Shown in pieces: positions 13,073-19,960 of a stretch of 20,075 bases of DNA (within the stretch, counting starts at the first letter, position 1; the number at the start of each line of letters is the position of its first letter). Both the position numbers and the translations under genes were made by a program. The DNA comes from CAJWPI01 sp964571215 (GTDB lineage Bacteria > Pseudomonadota > Gammaproteobacteria > Magnimaribacterales > Magnimaribacteraceae). Below the pieces are notes generated by a model, which saw only the letters and a program-made list of their open reading frames with translations, had not been told where the DNA came from and ran no database searches. Location of the stretch: contig CAZMZZ010000025.1 in NCBI GenBank assembly GCA_964571215.1, positions 1 through 20,075 of the forward strand, in the 5' to 3' direction.

Positions 13073-15938
13073 AAACTCTTTCCCTCTTTGTTTTGTTTTT
13101 AAGCTCTAAAACCTCAATAAGATGATGCCCTGTAAAAGAAAGTTTATTTTTAGTTAAGTCCTCAGGCGTTCCTTCAGCAATAACTTCTCCTCCCCCTGAA
13201 CCTCCTTCAGGTCCTAGATCAATAATCCAATCAGCACATTTAATAACTTCCATATTGTGTTCTATTACCACAATTGAATTATTGTTATCTCTAAGTTTAA
13301 AAAGCACTCTAAGTAAGAGCTGAACATCATGAAAATGTAGTCCTGTTGTAGGTTCATCTAGTATATACAAGGTGTGACCAGTTGAAACTTTTGATAATTC
13401 TTTAGCAAGTTTAACCCTTTGAGCTTCTCCACCTGAGAGGGTAGTTGCCTGCTGGCCTAGTTTTATGTAACCCAAACCAACTTCTTGAAGCGTAATTAAC
13501 TTTCTCTTAATGTTAGGGATAGCACTAAAAAAATCAAGAGCATCTTCAACGGTCATTTCTAATACTTCAAAGATATTTTTGCCTTTATATCTTATATCTA
13601 AAGTTTCTCTATTATATCTTTTGCCGTCACATGCATCGCATTTAACATAGATATCAGGAAGAAAATGCATTTCTACTTTTATGACTCCATCTCCTTGGCA
13701 AGATTCACATCTACCTCCCTTAACATTGAAGCTAAATCTTCCAATTTTGTATCCCCTTGATCTTGCTTCTTGTGTACTTCCAAAGAGTTCTCTTATAGGA
13801 GTAAAAAGACCTGTATAAGTAGCAGGATTTGATCTTGGAGTTCTTCCAATTGGGCTTTGGCTAATCTCAATTATCTTTTCAAGATTTTCTGCTCCTGAGA
13901 TACTTGCAAATGATTTTACATCTCTTCTAGAAGATAAATTTAAATTATTAGAAACAGCAGGTAGCAAGGTTTGATTAATTAATGTTGATTTACCAGAACC
14001 AGAGACACCAGTTACACAAGTAAATAACCCTATAGGAAGGTTTAGATCTATATTCTTTAGATTATGACCATTTGCTCCTTGGAGTCTAATTAATTTATCA
14101 GAGTTTTTTGTAACCCTCTTTCCTGGTACTGGAATATCTCTTTTTCCTGATAGATATTGTCCGGTAATTGAGGTAGTAGATTTTATTATTTCAGAGAACT
14201 TACCTTGTGCACAGACCTTTCCGCCATGAACTCCTGCTCCTGGACCTATATCTACTATGTGATCCGCAAAACCCATAGTTTCTTTGTCATGCTCAACAAC
14301 AATTACTGAGTTTCCCAGATCTCTAAGCTTGGAAAGTGTTCTTAATAGCTTCTTATTATCTCTTTGATGCAATCCTATGGAAGGTTCGTCAAGTATGTAA
14401 GTTACACCAACTAGCCCCGCACCAATCTGACTTGCTAATCTTATTCTTTGAGCTTCTCCCCCACTTAGAGATTCAGCACTTCTATCCAATGAAAGATAGT
14501 CTAGCCCCACATCTATCAAGAATTGAAGTCTTTCTTTAATTTCCTTTACAATTCTTTCAGCAATTTCCTTTTTAGTTCCTGATAGTTGTAGTTCTTCAAA
14601 AAATTTACCTGCTTCTGATATTGTTAACTTAGTAATTTCAGGTAGGGTCTTTGAATGTATAAAAACATTTCTAGCCTCTTCTTTAATTCTAGTTCCTTTA
14701 CATGATTGGCAATTCTCAAGACTTATCAGTTTAGATAATTCTTCTCGAATGTAACCTGATTCTGTTTCTTTATATCTTCTGTCAATGTTGTTAATAACAC
14801 CTTCAAAAGGAAAAAATCTTTCTACTAATCTACCTTTTTTTGTTTTCCAACTAAAATCTACAACTTCTGATTTGGATCCAAAAAGAAGTATTTCCTTTAT
14901 ATTATCTGGAAGTTTAGAGAAGGGTTCATCTAGAGAAAAATGGTATTGTTTTGATAAACATCTAATCAGATGAAAATGATACTTTTTACTCATATCCCAG
15001 CCAGCAATAGCACCTTCATTTAATGATGCTGAGGGTTCATGTATAAGCTTTCCTTGATTTACATAAGGTTTTACTCCCAACCCCTCACAATCTGGACAGG
15101 CACCAGAAGGATTATTAAATGTGAAGAGTCTAGGTTCTAATTCATGGATACTATAACCGCATTCTGGACAGGCCATTTTTGAAGAAAAGGTTGTTTCATT
15201 TATCTTAGATTCAAGATTCACTACCTTTAGTATTCCCTCTCCCAATAGAAGAGCGTTTTCCACTGACTCTGAAAGTCTTATTCTAAAATCTTCATTTGTT
15301 TTCTTGGGGGGTATCTGAATTCTATCTATAACAGCTTGAATAGTATGTTTCTTTTTTTTATCTAACTGAGGGGTATAATCTAGGTCGACCACTATTCCAT
15401 CTATCATCACTCTCACATAGCCTTTAGATCTAAGTTCTTCAAGGATATGTAGGTGCTCACCCTTTTTATCTGTTATTAGAGGTGCAAGAATCAATAATTT
15501 AGTAGATTTTGGGAACTTTAAAATTTGATCACAAATTTGAACTACAGTTTGACCTTCAAGTGAGGTGTTGTGGGTGGGGCATTTTGGTGTTCCTGCTCTT
15601 GCATATAATAATCTGAGGTAGTCATAGACTTCTGTTACCGTTCCTACAGTAGATCTTGGGTTATGAGAAGTAGATTTTTGTTCAATGGATATGGCTGGAG
15701 AGAGACCTTCAATATGATCAACATCTGGCTTCTCCATCATCGATAAAAATTGCCTTGCGTAAGAAGATAGAGATTCAACATATCTCCTTTGTCCTTCTGC
15801 ATACAAAGTATCAAAAGCTAAAGAAGATTTTCCTGAACCTGAAAGACCAGTAATTACTACAAGCTTATCTCTTGGAAGGTCAACATCAATATTTTTTAGA
15901 TTATGTTGTCTTGCTCCTCTGACTTTAATATGTTTCAT
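13062..15938 (-). CDS. uvrA: UvrABC excision nuclease subunit A
   Basis: UvrA is the DNA damage sensor of nucleotide excision repair, a tandem ABC ATPase that dimerises and loads UvrB. The 958-residue product (E. coli 940) has Walker A GLSGSGKS at 31-38, a zinc module with Cys257, Cys260, Cys281 and Cys284, the signature LSGGEAQ at 491-497 and Walker B YILDEPS at 514-520. The second half carries Walker A GVSGSGKS at 644-651, a zinc finger with Cys744, Cys747, Cys767 and Cys770, the signature at 834-840 and LYILDEP at 857-863. All key motifs are intact. The ATG start gives MKHIKVRGARQHNLKNID, as in the family, without a clear Shine-Dalgarno motif. It is divergent from ssb, a common gammaproteobacterial arrangement. 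Confidence 0.98.
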   Translation of the reverse strand: MKHIKVRGARQHNLKNIDVDLPRDKLVVITGLSGSGKSSLAFDTLYAEGQRRYVESLSSYARQFLSMMEKPDVDHIEGLSPAISIEQKSTSHNPRSTVGTVTEVYDYLRLLYARAGTPKCPTHNTSLEGQTVVQICDQILKFPKSTKLLILAPLITDKKGEHLHILEELRSKGYVRVMIDGIVVDLDYTPQLDKKKKHTIQAVIDRIQIPPKKTNEDFRIRLSESVENALLLGEGILKVVNLESKINETTFSSKMACPECGYSIHELEPRLFTFNNPSGACPDCEGLGVKPYVNQGKLIHEPSASLNEGAIAGWDMSKKYHFHLIRCLSKQYHFSLDEPFSKLPDNIKEILLFGSKSEVVDFSWKTKKGRLVERFFPFEGVINNIDRRYKETESGYIREELSKLISLENCQSCKGTRIKEEARNVFIHSKTLPEITKLTISEAGKFFEELQLSGTKKEIAERIVKEIKERLQFLIDVGLDYLSLDRSAESLSGGEAQRIRLASQIGAGLVGVTYILDEPSIGLHQRDNKKLLRTLSKLRDLGNSVIVVEHDKETMGFADHIVDIGPGAGVHGGKVCAQGKFSEIIKSTTSITGQYLSGKRDIPVPGKRVTKNSDKLIRLQGANGHNLKNIDLNLPIGLFTCVTGVSGSGKSTLINQTLLPAVSNNLNLSSRRDVKSFASISGAENLEKIIEISQSPIGRTPRSNPATYTGLFTPIRELFGSTQEARSRGYKIGRFSFNVKGGRCESCQGDGVIKVEMHFLPDIYVKCDACDGKRYNRETLDIRYKGKNIFEVLEMTVEDALDFFSAIPNIKRKLITLQEVGLGYIKLGQQATTLSGGEAQRVKLAKELSKVSTGHTLYILDEPTTGLHFHDVQLLLRVLFKLRDNNNSIVVIEHNMEVIKCADWIIDLGPEGGSGGGEVIAEGTPEDLTKNKLSFTGHHLIEVLELKNKTKRERVSKH

Positions 15939-16035
15939 CTTTGATAATATTAATTAATCTTATACACCATATATCTAAAAAACTGATTATAATCGTTTAG
16001 AAGAGGATAGATTAATTTAATTAAGAAAGAAAATT
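15939..16035. promoter_or_regulatory. uvrA-ssb divergent intergenic region with palindromic -10-like element
   Basis: These 97 bp separate the divergent starts of uvrA and ssb and must hold both promoters unless each is transcribed from further away. A perfect palindrome GATTATAATC at 15985-15994 lies almost exactly in the middle. It provides the consensus -10 hexamer TATAAT on the plus strand (15988-15993) and again on the minus strand (15986-15991). On each side the ATG would be about 36-41 bases from the expected start of transcription. No good -35 box is seen at 16-18 bp on either strand. No CTGT or ACAG half-site of a gammaproteobacterial LexA box occurs. The promoter calls are inference. 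Confidence 0.5.
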
Positions 16036-16476
16036 ATGGCTAGAAGTGGTATTAATAAAGTTATTTTAGTGGGTAATCTAGGTCAAGATCCAGAAGTTAA
16101 GTACACTGCAGGTGGTGATGCTGTTACAACCCTTAGTTTAGCAACATCAGATTCTTGGAAAGATAAAGATACAGGTCAAGACCAAGAAAAGACTGAGTGG
16201 CACAGAGTTGTCTTATGGAGAAGGTTAGCTGAAATTGCTGGCGAGTATCTCAATAAAGGTTCGAAAATTTATGTTGAAGGTCAACTTAGAACAAGAAAGT
16301 GGGAACAGGAAGGGCAGACTCGTTATACAACAGAAATTATTGCTAGAGAATTACAATTTCTGGATAGTAAAAATACTTCAGAACCAGCTCAAGTTAGTGA
16401 CTCCCAAGTTGAAAATGAAAAATCTTTACCTGAAATAGAAGATAGCGGTATTGATGATGACGAAATTCCATTTTAA
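16036..16476 (+). CDS. ssb: Single-stranded DNA-binding protein
   Basis: SSB coats single-stranded DNA during replication, recombination and repair and recruits partner proteins through its C-terminal tip. The 146-residue product (E. coli 178) has the OB fold from MARSGINKVILVGNLGQDPE through KTEWHRVVLWRRLAEIAGEY, KIYVEGQLRTRKW and TRYTTEIIARELQFL (to about 112). A short linker of about 25 residues follows, then an acidic end, DDDEIPF, which matches the conserved partner-binding tip. The shortening lies entirely in the linker. The region before the ATG is A+T-rich with AAGAAAG but no strong ribosome binding site. Its stop lies in a TTAA shared with fabB on the other strand. Confidence 0.98.
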   Translation: MARSGINKVILVGNLGQDPEVKYTAGGDAVTTLSLATSDSWKDKDTGQDQEKTEWHRVVLWRRLAEIAGEYLNKGSKIYVEGQLRTRKWEQEGQTRYTTEIIARELQFLDSKNTSEPAQVSDSQVENEKSLPEIEDSGIDDDEIPF

Positions 16477-17690
16477 CTAACTCTACCAAAAATTAGGGTT
16501 GCATTAGTTCCCCCGAACCCAAAACTATTACTCAAAACTGCATTTAGTTTAATTTTCTTGTTTTCTTTCAGAATAGGGAATTCTCTAGCAGATTCATCTA
16601 AATTATCAATATTAACCGATTGTGCCACAAAACCCTCATTTAACATGATTATTGAAAATATAGACTCATGGACACCAGCGGCTCCCAAAGAGTGTCCTGT
16701 AAGTGATTTGGTGGAGCTTATTAAAGGTATAGAGTCACCGAAGAGTTTCTTTATTGACTCAAGCTCTATTATGTCTCCAACAGGTGTGCTGGTACCATGA
16801 ACATTTATATAATCAATATCTTTTTTTCCACTCATATTCCAAGCCATTTCCATACATCTATAAGCACCCTCTCCAGATGGACTTACCATATCTTCACCAT
16901 CAGAAGTGGCTCCGTATCCTATTAATTCAGCATAAATAGAAGCACCTCTTTTTTTTGCATGCTCCAATTCTTCTAAGATAAGCGACCCTCCTCCAGCTGA
17001 TATAACAAAACCATCTCTATCATTGTCAAAAGCTCTAGAAGCTTTTGTAGGATTTGTGTTGTATTTGGTAGATAAAGCTCCCATTGCATCAAATAGACTT
17101 GTCATACCCCAATGTTCTGCTTCCGCTCCTCCAACTATCATTACATCTTGTTTACCTAATTGAATTTGTTCCATTCCAGTCCCAATACAATGAGCACTTG
17201 TAGAGCATGCAGAAGATAAAGAATAATTTATTCCTTTTATCTTTAAAGAAGTAGATAGGCAAGCAGAAACTGTACTACCCATAGCTCTAGTTACCCTGTA
17301 TGGTCCTAATCTTTTTACTCCTTTTGATCTTAGAAGATCAGCTGAATCTATTTGATCCTTAGAAGAAGCACCGCCAGAACCCATTATTAAACCTGTTCGT
17401 ATATTTGAGATCAGGTCTTTTCCCAGTCCAGAACTTTCTATAGCTTGTAACGAACTTAAATAAGCATAAGCAGCAGCATCACCCATAAACCTATAAATTT
17501 TCCTATCAATTAACTTATCAAGTTCTAAGTCTTTTATATTGCCTGAAATATGACTTCTCAAGCCCATCTCTTTATTTACCTGATTTAAGCTTATTCCTGA
17601 TTTAAGAGTCTGTAAGGATTCCGTTACTTCTTTAACATTATTACCAATACTTGAAATAATGCCCATACCTGTAACTACTACTCTACGCAT
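16473..17690 (-). CDS. fabB: 3-oxoacyl-[acyl-carrier-protein] synthase I
   Basis: FabB condenses malonyl-ACP with acyl-ACP and is the ketosynthase that extends the cis-3-decenoyl-ACP made by FabA, which makes it essential for unsaturated fatty acids. The 405-residue product (E. coli 406) starts MRRVVVTGMGIISSIGNNVK. It has the nucleophile Cys162 in SSACSTSAHCIG and catalytic His298 in NVHGTSTPVGD and His333 in KSLTGHSLGAAG, with the C-terminal SNSFGFGGTNATL. Alignment over the whole length (for example GLRSHISGNIKDL, and EHWGMTSLFDAMGALSTKYN) is closer to FabB than to FabF. It follows fabA by 16 bp and is almost certainly cotranscribed with it. Confidence 0.96.
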   Translation of the reverse strand: MRRVVVTGMGIISSIGNNVKEVTESLQTLKSGISLNQVNKEMGLRSHISGNIKDLELDKLIDRKIYRFMGDAAAYAYLSSLQAIESSGLGKDLISNIRTGLIMGSGGASSKDQIDSADLLRSKGVKRLGPYRVTRAMGSTVSACLSTSLKIKGINYSLSSACSTSAHCIGTGMEQIQLGKQDVMIVGGAEAEHWGMTSLFDAMGALSTKYNTNPTKASRAFDNDRDGFVISAGGGSLILEELEHAKKRGASIYAELIGYGATSDGEDMVSPSGEGAYRCMEMAWNMSGKKDIDYINVHGTSTPVGDIIELESIKKLFGDSIPLISSTKSLTGHSLGAAGVHESIFSIIMLNEGFVAQSVNIDNLDESAREFPILKENKKIKLNAVLSNSFGFGGTNATLIFGRVS

Positions 17691-17706
17691 TAGCTATCTC
17701 TTCATT

Positions 17707-18228
17707 TTAAAAATAAGATGTATCTTCAAATAGACCTACCCTAAGACCTTTGGCTGAGTAGATTTTTTTCCCATCTACTTTCATGATTCCATCAGCTATT
17801 CCCACTATCAGCTTTTGTTTTAGCACTCTCTTTATATTTATCTTATACGTTACTTTATTTGAAGAAGGTAAAACTTGTCCTGCAAACTTTACTTCTTTTA
17901 CCCCTAATGCTCTTCCTTTTCCAGGATTCCCAAGCCAACATAAGAAGAATCCTAGTAATTGCCACATAGCATCCAATCCAAGACATCCTGGCATAACAGG
18001 ATCTTCCTTAAAATGGCAGTCAAAAAACCATAGGTCTGAACTTATATCTAATTCAGCTATAATTTCTCCTTTATCAAATGCTCCTCCTCTTTCTGTTATT
18101 AAATTTATCCTATCAAACATCAGCATATTTGGGGTGGGTAATCTTCCATTTAACTCACCAAACAATAGACCTTCCCCGCAAGAAATTAGGTCTTCAAATT
18201 CATAATTATCTTTTTGTTTAAAGCTCAT
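17707..18228 (-). CDS. fabA: 3-hydroxydecanoyl-[acyl-carrier-protein] dehydratase/isomerase
   Basis: FabA dehydrates 3-hydroxydecanoyl-ACP and isomerises the trans-2 product to cis-3, the branch point of anaerobic unsaturated fatty acid synthesis. I chose the ATG at 18228, giving 173 residues (E. coli 172). A TTG at 18243 in the same frame would add MKKRI but has no family support. The hot-dog fold region includes PTPNMLMFDRINLITERGGA and FFDCHFKEDPVMPGCLGLDA with catalytic His72 and Asp86, then MWQLLGFFLCWLG and RALGVKEVKFAGQVLP. The isomerising FabA type, rather than FabZ, is supported by the CHFxxDPVMPGCLGLDAMWQ block and the adjacent fabB. Confidence 0.97.
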   Translation of the reverse strand: MSFKQKDNYEFEDLISCGEGLLFGELNGRLPTPNMLMFDRINLITERGGAFDKGEIIAELDISSDLWFFDCHFKEDPVMPGCLGLDAMWQLLGFFLCWLGNPGKGRALGVKEVKFAGQVLPSSNKVTYKINIKRVLKQKLIVGIADGIMKVDGKKIYSAKGLRVGLFEDTSYF

Positions 18229-18278
18229 AATTCTTTTTTTCAATCAACATAATACAACAAAAGTTTATCTTCTTATTC

Positions 18279-19232
18279 TTAGACTCTTCTCTCATCTAGA
18301 TCAATAACTATTTTTTTAAGAGTTTGTTGATATGGAGATGTACTCAGAACGGCTAGTCCTGATAAACAAGATGAAGAATATCTAGCGATCTCACTTTTTA
18401 TTTCCTCTTTAGCGCCTGATTCTTCCATAATAGACCTTACCTCATCAAAATCCTCAATTTTCTTCTTCTTCAATGAAGATTTAATGAATTGAGCTTCTTT
18501 CTTAGAGCTTAAATCTAAAGTTTTTATTAAAGGAAGTGTTAATTTGCCTTCTTCGAAATCTTTTCCTATCTTTTTTCCAGTCTCAGCTTGATTTCCAAAA
18601 TAATCCAATAAATCGTCTTTTAATTGAAAAGCTATACCCAAGGAGAAGCCAAATTGAGATATAGATTTGAGTTGATTAGCTGAAGCATTTGCTAATAATG
18701 CAGAACATTTAACAGAGGCTTTAAAAAGTTCAGCTGTTTTTCTTCCAATTATTTCATAATAGTCATTTTGGCTTAACTTCTTCTCTACCATAGTCAATTG
18801 AAGTATTTCTCCTTCAGATATTCGATTGGTAGAATTAGCTAAAGATGTAATTACTTTTTTATTTCCTATTAAAGCCATTAATTGAAAGGCTTTAGAGTAA
18901 ACAAAATCTCCAACTAGAACACTATGTGCATTATCCCACTTCTTATGAATGCTTTTTTTCCCTCTTCTAATTTCACTATTGTCGACAATATCATCATGTA
19001 TTAAGCTAGCTGTATGTAGAAGTTCTATTGCAGAAGCCAATGTAATCAAATCTTCTTTTTCATATTTCATGGCCTTTCCGATTAGTATGGAAAGAATTGG
19101 TCGTATTCTTTTACCCCCGGAATCTACTAAATACGAGGCAACTTCTGTTGCTAATTGAATTTCAGAACTTATAAATTCAGATAATTTTTTCTCTAAAATT
19201 TTTACTTCTTTAGCTATACACTCTAGTTCCAT
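18279..19232 (-). CDS. ispB: Long-chain polyprenyl diphosphate synthase, probably octaprenyl
   Basis: This is a trans-isoprenyl diphosphate synthase, which condenses isopentenyl units onto an allylic starter to make the quinone side chain. The 317-residue product shows the substrate-binding GGKRIRP (39-45), the first aspartate-rich motif DDIVD (80-84) in LIHDDIVDNSEIRRGKKSIH, SVLVGDFVYSKAFQLM, and the second motif DDLLD (206-210) in AFQLKDDLLDYFG. Small residues (Ala75, Ser76) occupy the positions before the first motif where short-chain enzymes have aromatic residues, which fits a long-chain product. Position next to rplU-rpmA-obg is the usual one for ispB. Product length (C40 or other) cannot be read from sequence. 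It may be cotranscribed with fabA, 50 bp downstream. Confidence 0.93.
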   Translation of the reverse strand: MELECIAKEVKILEKKLSEFISSEIQLATEVASYLVDSGGKRIRPILSILIGKAMKYEKEDLITLASAIELLHTASLIHDDIVDNSEIRRGKKSIHKKWDNAHSVLVGDFVYSKAFQLMALIGNKKVITSLANSTNRISEGEILQLTMVEKKLSQNDYYEIIGRKTAELFKASVKCSALLANASANQLKSISQFGFSLGIAFQLKDDLLDYFGNQAETGKKIGKDFEEGKLTLPLIKTLDLSSKKEAQFIKSSLKKKKIEDFDEVRSIMEESGAKEEIKSEIARYSSSCLSGLAVLSTSPYQQTLKKIVIDLDERRV

Positions 19233-19290
19233 AATTTTTAAAAATTAATAAGTTCTTATTTTAATCTAACTGTAAATTAGATTCTTTTTA

Positions 19291-19319
19291 TTGCGGTTAA
19301 GTTAGGTTTTTCGTATAGT
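19291..19319 (+). promoter_or_regulatory. sigma70-type promoter of rplU-rpmA(-obg)
   Basis: A -35 box TTGCGG (19291-19296) and a -10 box TATAGT (19314-19319) are separated by exactly 17 bp. They match the sigma70 consensus at four and five of six positions, respectively. The expected start of transcription is near 19326, giving a leader of about 28 bases before the rplU ATG. The bases just after the -10 box (GCGCTCC) are strikingly G+C-rich for this region, the discriminator type known from ppGpp/DksA-controlled stable RNA and ribosomal protein promoters. The promoter is inferred from sequence only. Confidence 0.75.
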
Positions 19320-19341
19320 GCGCTCCCTTACATTTTCACTT

Positions 19342-19347
19342 TAGGAG
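19342..19347 (+). promoter_or_regulatory. Ribosome binding site of rplU
   Basis: TAGGAG lies 6 bp before the rplU ATG, one of the best Shine-Dalgarno matches in the window. It fixes the start at 19354 and contrasts with the many genes in the large ribosomal protein run that lack one. Confidence 0.8.
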
Positions 19348-19353
19348 TAGTAT

Positions 19354-19662
19354 ATGATTGCTGTAATTGAAAGCGGAGGTAAACAGCACAAAGTTTCTGA
19401 AGGAGATACTATACTCCTTGAATCATTACCCCAAGCAGAGGGTGAGAAAATAGAATTTGATAAAGTTCTTATACTATCTGATGGGAAAGACTCTAAGATA
19501 GGGACCCCTTTTTTAGAAAATGTTAAAGTTACTGCTAAAATTACTAAGCATCTTAGGGGAAAAAAGACGAGAGTATTTAAGATGAAAAGAAGAAAAGATT
19601 ACAGAAGAACAATTGGCCATAGACAGGGTCTAACTGAAGTACTAATAGAAAAAATCAAATAG
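19354..19662 (+). CDS. rplU: 50S ribosomal protein L21
   Basis: L21 binds 23S rRNA and contacts L20. The 102-residue product (E. coli 103) starts MIAVIESGGKQHKVSEGDTI and contains EFDKVLILSDG, the basic KITKHLRGKKTRVFKMKRRK (about 66-85) and the C-terminal DYRRTIGHRQGLTEVLIEKI. It begins a new plus-strand unit behind its own promoter and has a strong ribosome binding site. rpmA follows after 9 bp in the order found across most bacteria (rplU, rpmA, obg). Confidence 0.97.
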   Translation: MIAVIESGGKQHKVSEGDTILLESLPQAEGEKIEFDKVLILSDGKDSKIGTPFLENVKVTAKITKHLRGKKTRVFKMKRRKDYRRTIGHRQGLTEVLIEKIK

Positions 19663-19671
19663 AACAGATAT

Positions 19672-19929
19672 ATGGCACATAAGAAAGCGGGCGGTAGTAG
19701 CAGAAATGGTAGGGATTCTCAATCTAAAAGGTTGGGAGTTAAAGTTTTTGGTGGTGAGAATATATCTGCTGGAGCCATAATTCTTCGCCAAAGAGGTACT
19801 AAATTTCATCCAGGAAAAAATGTTGGTTGCGGAAAGGATCATACACTTTTTGCAAAAATTGATGGAAAAGTATCTTTTGCAAAAAAAGGCCCCAAGTTAC
19901 GTCAATTTGTAAATGTAGAACCCTCATAG
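19672..19929 (+). CDS. rpmA: 50S ribosomal protein L27
   Basis: L27 extends its N terminus into the peptidyl transferase centre and stabilises tRNA there. The 85-residue product equals the E. coli length and begins MAHKKAGGSSRNGRDSQSKR directly at the mature-type N terminus, without the cleaved leader found in Firmicutes. The remainder (GVKVFGGENISAGAIILRQR, GTKFHPGKNVGCGKDHTLFA) is typical. No Shine-Dalgarno motif is clear in the 9-bp spacer, so coupling to rplU is likely. Confidence 0.97.
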   Translation: MAHKKAGGSSRNGRDSQSKRLGVKVFGGENISAGAIILRQRGTKFHPGKNVGCGKDHTLFAKIDGKVSFAKKGPKLRQFVNVEPS

Positions 19930-19960
19930 GGTTGTCTCTTTCTGGTATAAGAGTAAATCA

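Larger units (their letters stand above)
19233..19353. promoter_or_regulatory. ispB-rplU divergent intergenic region with two inverted repeats
   Basis: These 121 bp lie between the divergent ispB and rplU starts. The half nearer ispB holds two perfect inverted repeats. AATAAG-TT-CTTATT spans 19247-19260. AATCTAA-(7 nt)-TTAGATT spans 19263-19283, followed by CTTTTT on the plus strand. Both are A+T-rich and would form weak RNA hairpins, so they look more like protein-binding operators or chance symmetry than terminators. I could not define a good ispB promoter on the minus strand. The rplU promoter occupies the other half. Confidence 0.4.

Noticed and set aside
13195..13211. Inverted repeat CCTGAA-CCTCC-TTCAGG as a terminator for the ribosomal protein unit
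   Set aside because: It has a 6-bp stem but no T tract on either side and encodes the conserved glycine-rich PEGGSGGGE stretch of UvrA, which explains it.
14336..14973. Two short plus-strand open frames within uvrA
   Set aside because: uvrA is intact through these positions, including both ABC modules, and the short products are unrecognisable.
16496..16520. GGGTT...AACCC pairing just past the ssb stop as a terminator
   Set aside because: The loop would be 15 bases, the stem only 5 bp, and no T run follows. It lies in conserved FabB C-terminal coding sequence.
17783..18205. A 140-codon open frame on the plus strand opposite fabA
   Set aside because: It lies entirely within fabA on the other strand, its translation is serine-, phenylalanine- and proline-rich without family resemblance, and fabA has all catalytic residues. 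It is a shadow of the real gene.
18229..18243. TTG at 18243 as the fabA start
   Set aside because: The extra five residues have no counterpart in FabA proteins, and the ATG at 18228 gives the usual length.
18229..18278. Separate promoter for fabA in the 50-bp gap after ispB
   Set aside because: A TATTAT is present on the minus strand, but no -35 box is seen at a suitable distance. In A+T-rich DNA this is not enough for a call.
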